Assembly: GCF_000220395.1 (NCBI RefSeq)
Contig: NW_004085906.1
Coordinates: 51,001 to 115,000 of the forward strand
Reading direction: 5' to 3'
Source: Ichthyophthirius multifiliis
Lineage: Eukaryota > Ciliophora > Oligohymenophorea > Hymenostomatida
DNA length: 64,000 nucleotides
Positions 12,716 to 26,558 of the stretch are shown here, in pieces; the first letter of the stretch is position 1; each line of letters begins with the position of its first letter. The notes beneath the pieces were generated by a model. That model was not told where the DNA came from. It ran no database searches and worked only from the letters and a program-made list of their open reading frames with translations. A program made the translations under genes and the position numbers.

Positions 12716-13739
12716 TCAATATATATTCCATGTTTAATAACACCCTATATAAGATGATATTATTCCAAGAAAACTTATAAATGTTTCACTTATTATATTT
12801 TAGTTTATATACCATAAAGATACCTTTTTTTATATATAAATTTATTTAATTTTTTCAATATTTTATTATATATATATATATATATATATTTGATTTTTTA
12901 CTGGTATATCTATAGTAACTCTTGTTAAATCAAATAAGCATTCTTTCATTTCAGTATATAATTTTATATAATTTTATACTTATTCTGTTGTTCCCATCCA
13001 TGACTATTTATAATTTAATTATTATTTTTTAATTTATATTATTTACTAATCCTTTTGTCATTTAATATGTGTTTTTGAAATATTCTATATTATGAAATAT
13101 TGTAGCAAATAATGCTAATAACCAAAAACTATTTGAAACTTTATCTAATTTTTTAGAACATCTTTCTTTTGTCAAAATTCTTATCTATTTAAATATTTTT
13201 TGTTTTTTAAGTAATAAAGATTTTTTTGATAAAAAACTTTTATTCATACTCTGAATAACCATACAAAATGGTCACATAAATAATATGACATCAAAAATAT
13301 TTCTTTTAAAATTCTATAGTAAAGTAGTTTATCCGTTTCTTATGTTTTCCTTTTTTACTTTCCTAATAATTTCTTTAATGAAATAATTATCTAAATTAAA
13401 GAAGAAACAGACTTTCCTAATCTTAAGACCTTTTTTAAAAAAAATAATAATAATAATAATATTATAAATATATTTTATTTTAATAAATACTTTTCTTGTC
13501 ATTTACATTGTTTAACTAACTTTTTATATTTTTATTATTTCATCATATTACTTTTATGCTTCTTTTAAATATTTTAGTCTATGACTCATTACACATGCTA
13601 TAAATTTTGTTATATATTATATCAATCTACAACTCTAATTTTATTAAAAGATTTTTTTATTTTTTTTTACTTTATCTCTTCCTGAGGTTGCATCTAAAAA
13701 AGTTGATAGTTTTTAAAAAGTATTCTAATTATTTGTCAT
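12716..13739 (-). CDS. PEX11: Peroxisomal membrane biogenesis protein PEX11
   Basis: Six exons splice perfectly in phase: 13671-13739, 13491-13634, 13250-13429, 13047-13184, 12902-13003 and 12716-12823, giving 246 residues. All introns are GTA...AG. The N-terminus reads FLDATSGRDKSCRLIQY, matching the PEX11 start where a conserved GRDK is followed by the first amphipathic helix. RKVLRLGKS follows, then MSYYLCDHFVWLFR, the family's hallmark. The C-terminus FLGIISSYIGCYQ is the expected final hydrophobic helix. PEX11 proteins elongate peroxisome membranes and promote fission. The length is typical of the family. No frameshift is present, unlike several neighbours. Confidence 0.95.
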
Positions 13740-13888
13740 TTTATTGTTATTTTTGTTATATTAATAAATAATATTTAAAAAAAATATATATTTATAAATA
13801 AATTAATATATTTTTTATTTTTTTAATTGCTTAATTAATAAATATTTTATTTAGTAAACTTAAAAAAGAAAATTAAATTATTTATTAA

Positions 13889-14883
13889 ATGGCTTATTTA
13901 TTAAAAGACCATTATAAAACATAAAATTAAAATGATTTATAAATAAAAAATATTTCAAATAATTATACATATACTAATATTTCGGAATCTAAATTAAATT
14001 ATTTAACTGCAGAATCAGGAGAATCATATTTTTTTTATAATAACTCATTTAGGAATTTAATAAAATAAAAAAAGCAATGTTTAACAAGCAAGGCATAAAA
14101 CAATAATATATTTGTGGACAAAAAAATAAATTTCTAAAAACAAGCTAATATAGAAAAACTAAAAATAATTACAGTTTTTAATTAAAAAGCATTAGAAGAA
14201 TCATAAAATATAAAAATATTGTAGAAATAAATCGAAATAAATAAGAATAAAATATAAAAAGAATAAAAAATTATTTAAGATATTAAATCATACTTAGTTT
14301 AGTTAAATATACAAATATAATAATAAAGAAAATAAATAAATGTAAATAATTGTAATATTATAAATGAAAAATATTTGATTTTTAATATAATAAAATAGAA
14401 ACAAAAAGAATATTAAATGTATATTGAAAAAAATAAGTAGCATATATAAACTGAAAATATAGAAGTATTATACTTTTTTTTAATTAAATAATAAGTATAT
14501 TTTTAAAAAAGCAAATAGAATAAATTTAACATATTATTTCTTTAAACGAAAAAAAAAAAAACTAATAAAATAAGAATAGTAAAATATTATTTAGCTAAAA
14601 TAAAATATTAATGAATTAAAAAATTATAATTAAACTTAATAGGTAAATTTATAATTTTTTTTTTTTTATAATTACATTTTAAAAGAAATAAAATTAAATT
14701 GTCAGAAATAATTTCTTTATTAATTAAAAAATAGCTTCCAATTATATATATGAAATTTAGTTATTGGTATGATTTTTTTTATAAAAAAAAATATGCTTAT
14801 TATATATTTAATAGGAATTATAAAAAAACAATTTAGATGAAAAAACCTTTGAAATTACTGAAAAAAAAATATAATTTGCTTGA
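13889..14883 (+). CDS. Hypothetical Q/N/K-rich coiled-coil protein
   Basis: From ATG 13889 a frame of 241 codons runs to TGA 14612-14614. The start is MAYLLKDHYKTQNQNDL, and the middle has coiled-coil-like K/Q/I periodicity (for example KILQKQIEINKNKIQKEQ). A further plausible exon pair around 14690-14883 (FFINQKIASNYIYEIQ, then NNLDEKTFEITEKK) ends at TGA 14881-14883, so the first stop may be removed by splicing. It is transcribed away from PEX11, 149 bp from its start. No domain is recognised and function is unknown. Confidence 0.5.
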
Positions 14884-15370
14884 TTATGAATTTATTATTT
14901 TTTAAAATAAATTTTAGATTTAAGATTATAAAATTAAATCAAATTCTGAAATACAAATTAAAAACAGCAAAAATAAATATATACAAAAATCAAATGTTTG
15001 TTTAAAAGAAAAAAAATATTAATATTTTTATAAATAATAAAAAATTATTAATACATATAATAATTATTCACATTTAATAAAATTATAATTTTTATTTAAT
15101 TATATTATAAATATTTTATAATAATTATATTAAAATTTATCAAAATAATAAAAATAAAATTTAATAAATTATAAAATATTATTTTAACATTTCTTTTTTA
15201 ATTTTTATTTTTTATTTTTTTCTTAAAAAATTAAATATAAATTGTTACAAATAGAATTTTAAATATAGTTTATAAAAAAAAATAACATCAAAATACTTAT
15301 TATAAAAAATTAATGATTTTTTTTTATACTAAATTCTAATTTAGATTATTTAAACTTCGATTTTTATATA

Positions 15371-16684
15371 TCAATTAAAATTCTTTTTTTTTTTTAATCA
15401 ATACACTATTATTAGTTAATACTTTTAAACTAATATAATTTTTATTTTTTTTAAATTTTCCATTTCATTATTATAATTATAAAAAACTTATAAACAATTA
15501 TCATTTTATGGAATAATTTCTGGTTTTAATTATTCTTCTAATTTTGTATTTTCTTACAAATTTATATTTGAAAGAATTTTATTTTAAATATTTTATTTTT
15601 AATCGTCATTTTATAAACTTTCTTAATTTTTATTATGCTAAACTAGAGACATACATCTTTATTAATTTAAAAAGACTTTTTTTTTCTTTCTAATTATTAT
15701 TAATTTTAATCATAAGTATTATTTGAGTTTTTAATTTAAGAATTAGAAAATTCAGTAAAAAAATTAGCAACATTATACTGTTATCTATAAGAATTAGTTT
15801 TTTAAAAATTTTTTAAATTATTTTTTTGATTTTCATTCATTAAATTATTTCCAAAACTTTCGTTTAGACTATTTATAGTATTTGGGTTATTCCTTATTTT
15901 TTTTTATTGGATTTATTTAATTTAGGATAATACTTTAGTATTTTTTTATTATTGAGCCTGTTTTAATTATTATTTATAGTTACTAAATTCTTATATTTTA
16001 CTAATTAAGAATTAATTATTAATTTTTTATTAATTATTTTCTTAGATTTTACAAAAGGAAGGAGTATTTATATTTCTTTCTTTTATTTATTTTTGTTTGG
16101 TTAAAAAATATATAAATAAATAATTTTTATTTCACCTGTTTAAATGTAATTATTTATTTGTTCAAAACAAGATTCTTAAGTTTTCACTTTTTCATTATCA
16201 TAAAATTATTTTTCTAATTAATTTATTTTTAGTTTATTTTATTGTTCCGTAGAATTATGCATTTAATCTTTTATTTTTATATATATTTATAAGTTATTTT
16301 ATATGTTGTTTGTTTTTTAAAGTTCTTCTTTATTATTTAATAGTTTTAATTTTGGTAAGTTTTAGTATATAAAATTTCTTTAGAATTTTACTTTAAAATT
16401 TCTTTAGAATTTAAGTTTCTTTCAAGATTTTAAGAATCTTTTTATTAAAAAAGTAAGTTTTTAGATGTTTATAATTAATATTAGTATATTTATTGTATTT
16501 TTGATTATTTAGGAGCTGTAATAGGGTGAATTAGTAAAATATTTTTTTCATTTAATTTGCTTTAAATATTATTATATTAATGATTATTTTCACTATAAAT
16601 AATACTTTAAGCAGTACTTTACCTTTATGAGTAAAATTCTTTTGGGAACTTTTAGCAGATTTTAGGCGTTTAATTTTTATACAT
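15371..16684 (-). CDS. Hypothetical Q/N/S-rich protein
   Basis: The likely start at 16684 reads MYKNQTPKICQKFPKEFYS, followed by a serine- and glutamine-rich stretch. A later part reads SLNESFGNNLMNENQ and NVANFFTEFSNSQIKN before TGA 15371-15373. At least one intron or frameshift lies between, around 16090-16160. An internal direct duplication encodes NSKEILKQNSKEIL at about 16370-16412. The composition suggests a disordered protein; no domain is recognised. Confidence 0.5.
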
Positions 16685-17035
16685 TATATTTAATAAGTAT
16701 TTATATATATTTTATTTATTATTATAAAATATTATAAAAATATTAAAAATATTAAATTTTATTTATTTTTATATATATTTTTAATATCAATATAAAATAA
16801 TAAGAATATATAAATATGGATTTTTTTTTTATAGTTATTTTAATAAAAATAAAGATTAATTTTATTTATATATATTATATTTTGGTAATGAATATTAAAT
16901 AAAATAAACATATTGTTTTAACTAATATTTTTAGTATAAATTAAGATTAAATCTATAATAAAATTAATTATTAATTTTTTTTTTTTAATATTATAATATA
17001 TTTATTTTTAACCTAGATATATAATTAAAAAAAAA

Positions 17036-17649
17036 ATGAATAATTGTGAAAATTTAACTGTAAAAAAAACAAAAAACATAGAAAAAATTATTTATATATT
17101 AAAAGTTTTAAGAGCAAATATAAAACGCATTAAATTAAAGTAATAAGCAATAGCCTTTTGTATTTAATAAATTAGAGATTTTATCTAAACCAAAATAATA
17201 AAATTAAAGAGATGAACAAGATATAGATAGTCTATTAAATGTAATAATAAAATGTTTATATTTTTAAAATAATAATTATTAATTATTTTTTTATGTTTAA
17301 AAAATACTAAAAGAATTTAAAATAAAGTATTTAATAATTAAATTAAAATCAAAAAAATGAAAAAAATAAAAAACTTATTTAATTATGTCAAGATATTGTA
17401 TAAAAAGACTATTAATAAGGTGAAGATTTAATAATAAAATATATAAATATGGCTGAAAATAGCGAAAAAGAATAATTAATAAGCTATATAATTCAAAATA
17501 AATAAAATGATCTTTAAGAAAAGTCTATTGTATTCTTTTTGAATACTATTTTAAATAATTAAATAACACTTAAATTTATAAATTAAAACTAAGAAAAAAA
17601 TGATTTATTGAAAGCCTTATTATCTGTTTCAATGTAAAAAATTAAAATT

Positions 17650-17708
<59 letters not shown>

Positions 17709-18185
17709 TTTATATATTTATTAATTTTTTTTATAATTATTATATATTAAAAGCACTGAAATAAATTTAATTAAAGAACTTAGAAATAATAGAGTCATTA
17801 AATTAAAAAAATTATTTGAATTAATTTATTAAATTTTAAATTAATAAGCATTAGTTGAGAAAAAATAATAATTTTAACCTTCTTTTTTATAAGTAAAAAT
17901 ATTTTTATATATGTTTTAATAATTTTTTATATTTCTATAAAAAAAAAGGTTTGTTAATGGGTATAATGTATTTTAGATTCTTATTATTTAAATTTATCTA
18001 TTAAAAATAAACATTAAAATTATCTATAAAAAATATTGCTTTTAATAAATTAAAGATAAGAATAATATGAATAATTATAAATGAGTTATGAATTTATAAC
18101 TTAATATGAAAATATGAATGAAAAAGTTGAGAAATTCATATCATAATAAAGAAATAAAATTTATATAAAATAAATGTATTTATGA
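17036..18185 (+). CDS. Hypothetical protein with a helical C-terminal region (possibly Utp12-like)
   Basis: Well-supported coding blocks are FNKLEILSKP and DEQDIDSLLN near 17160-17235, LCQDIVQKDYQQGEDLI and MAENSEKEQLISYIIQ near 17390-17510, NDLLKALLSVSMQ near 17605-17635, and after a long intron NLIKELRNNRVIKLKKLFEL. The tail ends at TGA 18183-18185. The pattern of a ...LLKALLSV... block, paired helices, then WVQCILDSYYLNL resembles the Utp12 C-terminal domain of small-subunit processome proteins, but this is a weak, remembered similarity. The exon joining the start ATG 17036 to the first block is unresolved. The intron at about 17640-17748 contains a TA microsatellite (17658-17705). Confidence 0.5.
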
Positions 18186-18512
18186 GAAAAATTATTAAAT
18201 AAATATTTAATATAATTAATAAAATAAATTTAAATATATTTGAAAAATAATAAATTAGTTTTATATCAATTAATGTTCTTTTGAAAAATTAATTTTTATA
18301 TCCATAATAAAATAACAATTAGAAAAAAGAAAAAAAAAATTAAAAATATATATTCATTTTAATGAATAATATAATTAAATATTAATAACAAAAAAATATG
18401 CACAAAATTTTAATAACAATATTCTTTAAAAAAAAAAATCATTTTAGAATATTTTGACCAATATTAATTTCTTCATTTACTTTTTTAATTTTCCATTAAT
18501 TTATTTATAATT

Positions 18513-19723
18513 TCATTAATATTTTTTTTTCTTAGCTTTATAGTTTACAATATTTTAAATGAAATATATAATATTATGATCCTCATATTCATATTAATTA
18601 ACTATTTATTCCTTAATTTAAAAGATCTTTTCATTTAAAAGTACAGGGTTTATTCCTGTAAAAAAGTAACAAAATGCCATCCTAAGGGCACATATATCAC
18701 TTTTAGAGTCCTAAAATTTCCCCTAAAAATACTCAGGGAGCTGAATAGGTAAACTTAAAGTTTTTTATATTCCAAAAAGCATTCAGCTTCTGGGGAAATC
18801 TTCTTTATTTATGATTAACTATGCCTTATTTATTTATATTTAAGTCCTTTATATATTCGAGAACTCCCAACCGCTTAAACAAGCTTTGAAATTTGAATTT
18901 ATAAGTGCATTATTAAGTTTAAGATTTCCATAAAAAATGGTTAAGTAATTCATACTTTTTAATTATTCCTCAATTTAAAGGGTTAGGGAGATTTTTCGGC
19001 TTTTATGTCAAGAATATTTAACTTTAATCGCCGTTTTTGAATTTATGTTCAAAAAAGGATTTCGAAGGCTTCTTGAGAAATTTAATTTAGAGTAAATCTT
19101 TGTGTATTTAAAAAATCAATTTTTTTCTTTTATTTTTAATAGTTTTATTAAATTTATATAGAAATAAGTTTTTTTAATAAAAGAGATTTTATATATATAA
19201 GTTTTTTTTTTTCCTTGTTTTTATTATAATAAATATTCTTGAGTAGTTTCCAATTTACCTTATTTTGGATAAATTTTTAAATAAACTATCTTTTTGGTTT
19301 AATCATTTTAGAAAAGAAAGTGCTTTGGGTATATAAAACATCCATCAAATAAATTTTGCCTTTTTATTTTTTACTTTCATTTAAATATTTGAAAAGAAGA
19401 ATTATTTCTAGGTTTAAATTTTTTTTTTCGTAAAATATATTTTTTGCGTTTATTTTAAATTATCAAGTAAAGGAAAATCATTTTTACATTCAAATGAAGG
19501 TGATTAAAAAAATACTATTTTATAAACTTAATCAAGTTCTTTATTTTTATTTTTAGGAATATTTACAATCTTCTATATTTTTGGAAAATATTCCACATAA
19601 ATAGAAAGCTGATAATGCATCTAAAGTATCATCCTTAGAATTTTTTTAAAGTACTTTAGTATATATCCTTTCTAAGTAGTTTATTGGTGTTCGGTAGTAA
19701 TATAAATAGTATTTTATATCCAT
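18513..19723 (-). pseudogene. Degenerate protein-kinase-like gene
   Basis: The frame begins MDIKYYLYYYRTPINYLERI at 19723. Further down, kinase-like blocks appear in different frames: RFTLNQISQEAFEILF (where a glycine loop would be), NINSKTAIKVKYS (VAIK lysine region), and PEYFQGKFQDSKSDI with YFFTGINPV (APE to subdomain X). It ends at TGA 18513-18515. One T6 run near the VAIK block would need an extra T to keep frame. Two further TGAs are in frame, and neither an HRD nor a DFG motif can be read: the candidate positions give YGNLK and SGWEF. GC content is higher than the surroundings. A decayed gene is most likely; a real pseudokinase plus several base-call errors is possible. Confidence 0.5.
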
Positions 19724-19880
19724 TATAAGGTAGATTTATTCAAAAGATTTTGGAGTTTTTATTCTTAGTTAAAAGGGAGTTTTTTTAATATTTTTTTTTT
19801 TTTATTTAAAAATTAATTTAAAAAATATTAAAAAATTAAGAATATAAAATTGTTATTTGTAAAAAAAAAAAAAAAAAAAA

Positions 19881-22800
19881 ATGGATTTAGAAGAAATAGA
19901 AAGCGAAAATGATTCTGATTATGAGGAATTAACAAAAATTATTCCTTAAAAAAAAGAAAAAAACGAAAAACTTCTCAAAAGTGACTTTCAATTATTATAT
20001 ATATAATCAAATATTGCAAACTAATACTATTTAAGGAATCAATATTTACCTTTATTGACTTAAATAGTAACTAGAATTGAAAAAAAAACATTAGAATACC
20101 CCACATGTATTACTTAGAGTTAAAACCTGATAATAATAGGAGGGTATACAGGCAATTTTATCATTTATAATAAAAATGAAGGAACATATGAAGTCTATGA
20201 TACATAAAATACAATATAAGAAATAAGTTGTTTATGTATTCATTTAAATGAGAGAAATTTAGTAATAGGAGATATTGCAGGGTGTATAATTTATTATGAT
20301 TTAAAATATAAAAAATGTATAAAATGTGTAAAAAATGGTCATGAAAGTTAAATTATTAGTATAAAAATAAGTTAAATTTAAAAAACAAATGGACTATAAA
20401 TAAATTGTTTTTCAGTTGACTTAGCTGGTAATTTAAAGGAGATAATTTTAAAGAGAATCCCAGTATTTTTTAATTAAATTAAAATCGAAATTAATAGTAT
20501 TCTATGTGAGAAAGCCTAGATTTTATTAAGTGATTTCGAATAAATAAATTAAGAGAATTTATATGTATGTATTTCTCCTTTAAAAGTGATTATTTTCAAA
20601 AACTATAAGAATATTATTTATACAGAAAACAATTTATAGGCAATTAATTATAGGTGTGCTGGGAGCTTTTTTAATAGATAATTGGTTTTTATTTGGCAAA
20701 ATATAATACACTTTGTGTCTTTGGAAAAAAATAAATAAGATTATGTAGTAAATACTTTATTTGAAAAAAAAGTAGATTATGATTTGGTTTTTGCGCTTTT
20801 TTTAAATAAAAAAGTAGTTATGGTTGTTGATTTTGATTAGAATGTTTATTTTGTGAATTTTAAAGGGGAAATTTTGTAAATATTTTAATTCTAGAACCCT
20901 GTATTTGTATAAATGGGTTATATTTATGTAAACTCGTTTTCTTTTGATTTTTTTTAAGAAGAGATACTTGTTTTATAGAAAGATTTTTAAATTTTTGCTT
21001 ATAAAATGTCATGTGTAGATTATATAATGAATTAATTAATTGAAAAAGCTTAATGGAGATAGGCTATGTGTTTTTTATTTTAAATAAAAAACCAAAAAGA
21101 TGATTTTATTTAAGAAAGTAGGGAAAATATTACCGAATTAATAAAAATTCTATGTATTAAATATATACAAACGTCTATATTGGCTTTTTAACAAAAAAAT
21201 ATAAATAAAAAAATGGTGGTTTTTACCCTTATAGAGTTCCTGGTTATATGTGAAGAGTTTGATTATTTATTTAATTAAGTAAAATAAATTATCGAAGATT
21301 CCTTTTTTTAAGAAAAGGAAAATTAAAGTAATTTTTTTGATTGTTTAATACCTTTTATAAGGCTTTAAAAATTGAAAAAACTTTCTTTTTTTTAATTAAA
21401 ATTACTTATAGAATTTTTATAATAGAAAGAAATAAATAATAACAATAAAATTATTGATTAATTAATAATGTAATCTTGTCTTAATTTAGATGATAATTTA
21501 ATGGAATTATGTATTAAAAATCACTATATTAAGGCTTTGATACATATATGTACTAAATAAGGGAAAACAGGTGATGTTTATATGTCTCCTTTAATTATTT
21601 TATGGTCTAAATATGTAAAAGAATAAAATAATAATGATTTATAGAATTAATGTTTAAAATATATACAATATTGTATTAAAAAAGGAATTAATAAAATCAA
21701 CGATTACCCTACTTTAGTTAAATAGATAACTGAATGGCTTTTTGACCCAAGAATTATTACTGAAATAATTCTTAAAGTTGCAAAAGTAGCTTTTTAGACA
21801 TTTTTTTATTTTTTTATAAATGATGCGGGTTAAATAATTACAGAATCGAGTGATTTAATAATTTAGAAATAAAAAAATCAATATAAAAACAAATTGGGAG
21901 AAATTTTAAATTAAATAATTAATTGTTAAAATGACTTAATTATTTAGCTTGAACTATAAAAAAATAATAATTTAATTTAAAATATTTAATTTGAATCTAA
22001 TATATTTTTAACTAAATTGTATTTGTCATAATTACATGCAAAAGAAGAAAACTAGAAATCAAATAATTAAATATTGTTAACTATCTCATAATCTGCCTTA
22101 AAAAATTGTTCTTCGTTTACTCCTTTATATAAACCTATTACGTTTTTTAAGCTTTCTAAGTAATAAATATTTTAAATTCTAGAATTCATAATTTCTAAAA
22201 AAAAGCTATTTATACTATCTATTATGATAATGATCTTTCATATAATTAAAAACCTAAAAAAATTAATAATAATTAGAAAAAAATTAACAATAATAAATAG
22301 AATAAAATTAATAATAATAAATAAATTAATTAGAAAATAATAAATCAATAAATAAAAATGAATAAGAAATTGATGAAGTTTAATAAACATAATTATTATA
22401 TTCAACAATTAACTAAAGTATTTGCTATTTAGACAAGACTTAAATTTAATATTTAAATAATTTAATATTAGCTTAAGACTCTTTTTTAGAATATAAAGCT
22501 CATTTATATGCTGAAAATAAGTAGTTTAAAATCGCTTTTGATCTATATTTGAATTCTTAAAATAGTATAATACGAACTCGAGTATTTGCCTGGTTAAAAA
22601 ATAATTTAATTTAATAAAAACATGTCTAGAAGAATCAAAATGAAGTCTGTATAATTAAATCTTTAATCGAATAAAAATTAACTGAATTAATAAAAATTAA
22701 TTCTGAGAAAACTCGAGAGATAATCAGGGATTTCCTCTAAGAAAGTGAACAGAGAATAATCCTTAAATTAGACGTTTTTCCTGAATTATAATTCGAATAT

Positions 22801-23874
22801 GTATAAAAAATGCTCCAAGAAAGGGAAAATATATACGAGGAATAAATCCCTTAATAAATTCTGAATTTATATATTAAGCTTCTATGTAAATTTCGTCCAT
22901 AAGAAATTCTCAAAGAGGTCTAAAAATATGATTATGATTTAGATTTTACATTATAAATGTGCCAAGAGTATTAAATTAAAGATGCTTAGGCCTATTTAAA
23001 AGAAAGAATAGGGGATATAGAGGGTAGTTTTAAAATTCATGTGGATATTTTAAAGAATTATATATAAAATAAAACACTTTTTGAAAATTATTTTTATACT
23101 ATATTGAATTTTTGTAAATAGAATATGTAGTCTTTTGATGAGAAAAACAAGGGGAATCTTTTTTTTATGTTTTTAGATATTTTAATTTCTTTGAAAAATA
23201 ATAAAAATGCTTAATTTTATAATACTTTTATAGGAAAATTAATCACTGAAATTTTAAATAATATAGACATCGATTTCTTTGTTGAAAAACTTAAAAATAC
23301 TTATAATAATTTAAATTTAGGAGAACTAAAGTATACTTTTGCAGATTTACTTATTAGCAAAGCTTATACTATTGATATTTTATCAAATACAGTATAATTA
23401 GCCCTTTCTACAGTTTTAAAATATAAACAAGGAGTCTAAAATAGAATAAAAAGCGCAGTTTTTGCGAATAAATAGTGCTCTTTATGTAAATAAAAGCTTC
23501 ATAGTTAGGCTATAGTATTTTTCTGTGGGCATATTTTCGATTAAGAATGTTTAATTTAAAGTTAATTTAAATAATCGGTACTTGAAGGCGTATATAAATG
23601 TTGTATTTGTCTATAGAATTAAAGTAGAGTTTTTTTTGAAATTATGTTTTAATGTGAAGAATTGAAAAAGTAGAAAAATAATAATATTAATAGAAAAATA
23701 AATAATAATTAAAGATAAAAAATAGAAAAAAAAACATAAGAAGTAGAATTTAATAGTAATTTTGCTATAAAAGAAAATAAGAAGCTTAAGCTTTTGAGTA
23801 TATTAGATAAATTCGATTAAAGAAAACATGAGGTTATAAATAAAAATGATAAAATGTATTTTTTATAGAAATGA
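19881..23874 (+). CDS. VPS8: VPS8-like subunit of the CORVET tethering complex
   Basis: About 1331 residues and intron-free. The N-terminal third looks like a WD40 propeller (IIIGGYTGNFIIYN, LVIGDIAGCIIYYDL). The middle has helical repeats, including HICTKQGKTGDVYMSPL. The later region DAQAYLKERIGDIEGSFKI is characteristic of VPS8/VPS41-type proteins. The C-terminus is a RING-H2-like finger: CSLC near 23471, CGHIFDQEC, then CCIC. VPS8 acts in CORVET to tether early endosomes; the VPS8 call rather than VPS41 rests on the overall layout and the RING. The frame is off by two bases in total: one A is missing in the A8 run at 22197-22204, and one more between 22205 and 22360 in an N/K-rich linker. 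Start ATG 19881 follows a long A run. Confidence 0.85.
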
Positions 23875-24296
23875 AAATATATTAAATAAAATTTATTAAA
23901 TAAAAGTATTTTATTAAAAAAATTGTATTATTATATAAAAAAAAAAAAATAATATATTATACAAAAAATATAAATTTATTAGAAAAAAAAAAAAAAATAT
24001 ATTAAAATAAATAAATATTATATATTTATTTAAAAAGTATATAAAAAATAAAAATTAATAAAATTAAATTAAATTCTGATGGGTATATTAAATTTAAATA
24101 TATGATAAATTTACAAAAATTCTTTTATAAAAAATTTCCTTTAATATAATAAAAAATAATATTTTATATTATAAGAAAAAAAAAAATTAATTATAATATT
24201 TAAAATAATTTTATATCATAAAAAATCTAATAAAAATAAAAATTAAAAAAATATAAATATTAATATAGATATTAATGTTATTAAAATTATATAATA

Positions 24297-24353
<57 letters not shown>

Positions 24354-25858
24354 TCATTTTATATTTATTTTTTTATTTATTAATTTATATTAATTCATTT
24401 TTATATTTATACTTTATTTTTATAATTTATTGTTTTTTTATTATTTTTTTTTTTTTTAATATTTTTTTTATTTTTTAAATATTAATTTTTTTTATTTATA
24501 ACTTTTTTTTAAAACTTTTAATAATTTTAAGATATATATTATTTAATTTTATATTTTGAATATATAATAAATTACTTTAACCTAGTTATTTAATTTTTTT
24601 TAGTATTCATTATTAAAATTATTTCTTTATTATAATATGTATTTATATTTAATCGCTTAAATTCTCAAATAATATAAAATATATGAAAAAAATTAATTTA
24701 TTAGGTAAATAATTTATATTTTACATTTTAAATTTCTAATTTATTTTATAAATATTTTAAATAATCTATTTTATATGATGTTTTTTATATTATAATACTA
24801 AATATTTTTTTTTATAAATTTTATTTATAATTATTAATTAACATTTATATTTATTAATTTTATAATCTAAATATTAAATAATTATTAAGTTTAATATTTT
24901 GCATATTATTTTCTGTATAAAAAATTATTTGTTTGAAATAAAAGTATTATTTTATTTTATATATATTTATTTTATTTATAGAATTTAAATTATATATTTT
25001 AATTGTAATTCTATTTTAATTATAACAAATGTAATATTTATCAATATTATAAATTTTGACTATAAATTTTATTTTTAAATAAAAATTTATATATTTTTTT
25101 AATATTTTATTAACTACAAAAAAATTATACTTATAATTTATTAAGTTTTTTTGTTTGTTTGTTTGTTGTTAATTTAGTTTTAAATAAATAAGTTAAAAAA
25201 TATATTTTTTAAGCAATTGTAATTTAATTTTATTAATATTATTATTTTTAACATTTAATTTTTTTTATAAAAGATTTTATATCAAAGTAAAATTAATACT
25301 TGTTAGAAAAAAAATTATTTCTATTAAATTTTTGATAAAAAAAATATAAAAAACTTAAAAATATTTATATTTATAAACATTTAATTAACTCAAATTTTGT
25401 TTAAATTTAAAAATATAAAAAAGTAAAAAAATTATATAATAAAATAAATATTTTGGAAGGCTTTTTTTTTAAGTTTAAAGATTGTGATTTTCTTTTAACA
25501 AATTAATTTTTTGATTATAAAAAATTGATAAAATAAATAAAAAGCTGTTAGTTAAAATAAATTTTGAAATTGATATTATACTAACATTAATTATATGCAC
25601 ATATACAAATTTATATTAAAATATTTGATTAATAATTATTGTGAATTTTTAGAATAGTATTTTATAAATTTATAATGATATTTTAAAAAAATCTAAATAA
25701 GAATAAAGCTGTTTATTTACATAGATATATGACTGATTAACAAAAGTAATAAGAATTAACTTTTTAACAAAAAATATAAAAGAAATTTATTTTATCATAT
25801 TTATATTAATTTATATTTTTATTTTTTTTAAATTAAAAAATAATAGTTTTATTTAACT
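23875..25858. other. Intergenic, AT-rich
   Basis: No gene seen between the convergent VPS8 and Polo-kinase stops. It contains an ATT trinucleotide microsatellite (24298-24352) and a short GTTT repeat near 25150-25168. Confidence 0.6.
24298..24352. repeat. ATT trinucleotide microsatellite
   Basis: About 18 ATT units. A plus-strand frame through it would give a run of tyrosines, but nothing around it looks coding, so it is read as a simple repeat. Confidence 0.9.
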
Positions 25859-26500
25859 TCAAATGTTATTTTCTTTATCATTTTTAATATTTACTTTACT
25901 ATTATTTATCATCATATTTATAATTTCCTTTGTATATTTAAGTCTTTTAACCATTTAAGTATTAGTGCTTTCTAATGCATTTTAAAGTGGATAATTAGTT
26001 TTAAAACCACAAGTATCTACATATGTAATTATTTTATTTTCACTACATAATAAAATTTCAGTCTTATCTGTAAATATTACTTAAACTAACTTATTAGATA
26101 ATCTAAAAAGTATCGCATGTTTAGTTTTCATCCATTTTTTTACATAAATACATTACAAATCTTATTATGATTATTAAATTAATTATTAACTTTATTATTT
26201 TCCTAAGGAATTAATACTTTATAATCTTTTTTTCGACTATTCGTTAAGATAACTTTTAAAATGAATCAACAATGTAACTTTTTTTTCAAATCTTATGGAT
26301 AATCTTTTAAATTATATTCTTAAATATTATCATTATTCTCAATATACTCAAAATTGTTACTATTATTATCCAATATGATCTTCGATAAATCATTAAAAAT
26401 GACTCCATTATTACCATTAGAAAGTAAATATCCTAAGCCATACTTGCTTGAATAATCTACCCATAAATTAACGCAGACATTATTATTATTATAATTTTTA

Positions 26501-26558
<58 letters not shown>

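Noticed and set aside
18513-19723. In-frame TGA codons as selenocysteine
   Set aside because: Selenocysteine has no expected place in a kinase domain and frame changes also occur nearby, so decay or read error is simpler.
24275-24478. A frame encoding a long tyrosine run
   Set aside because: It is simply the ATT microsatellite read in one frame, with no coding-like sequence around it.
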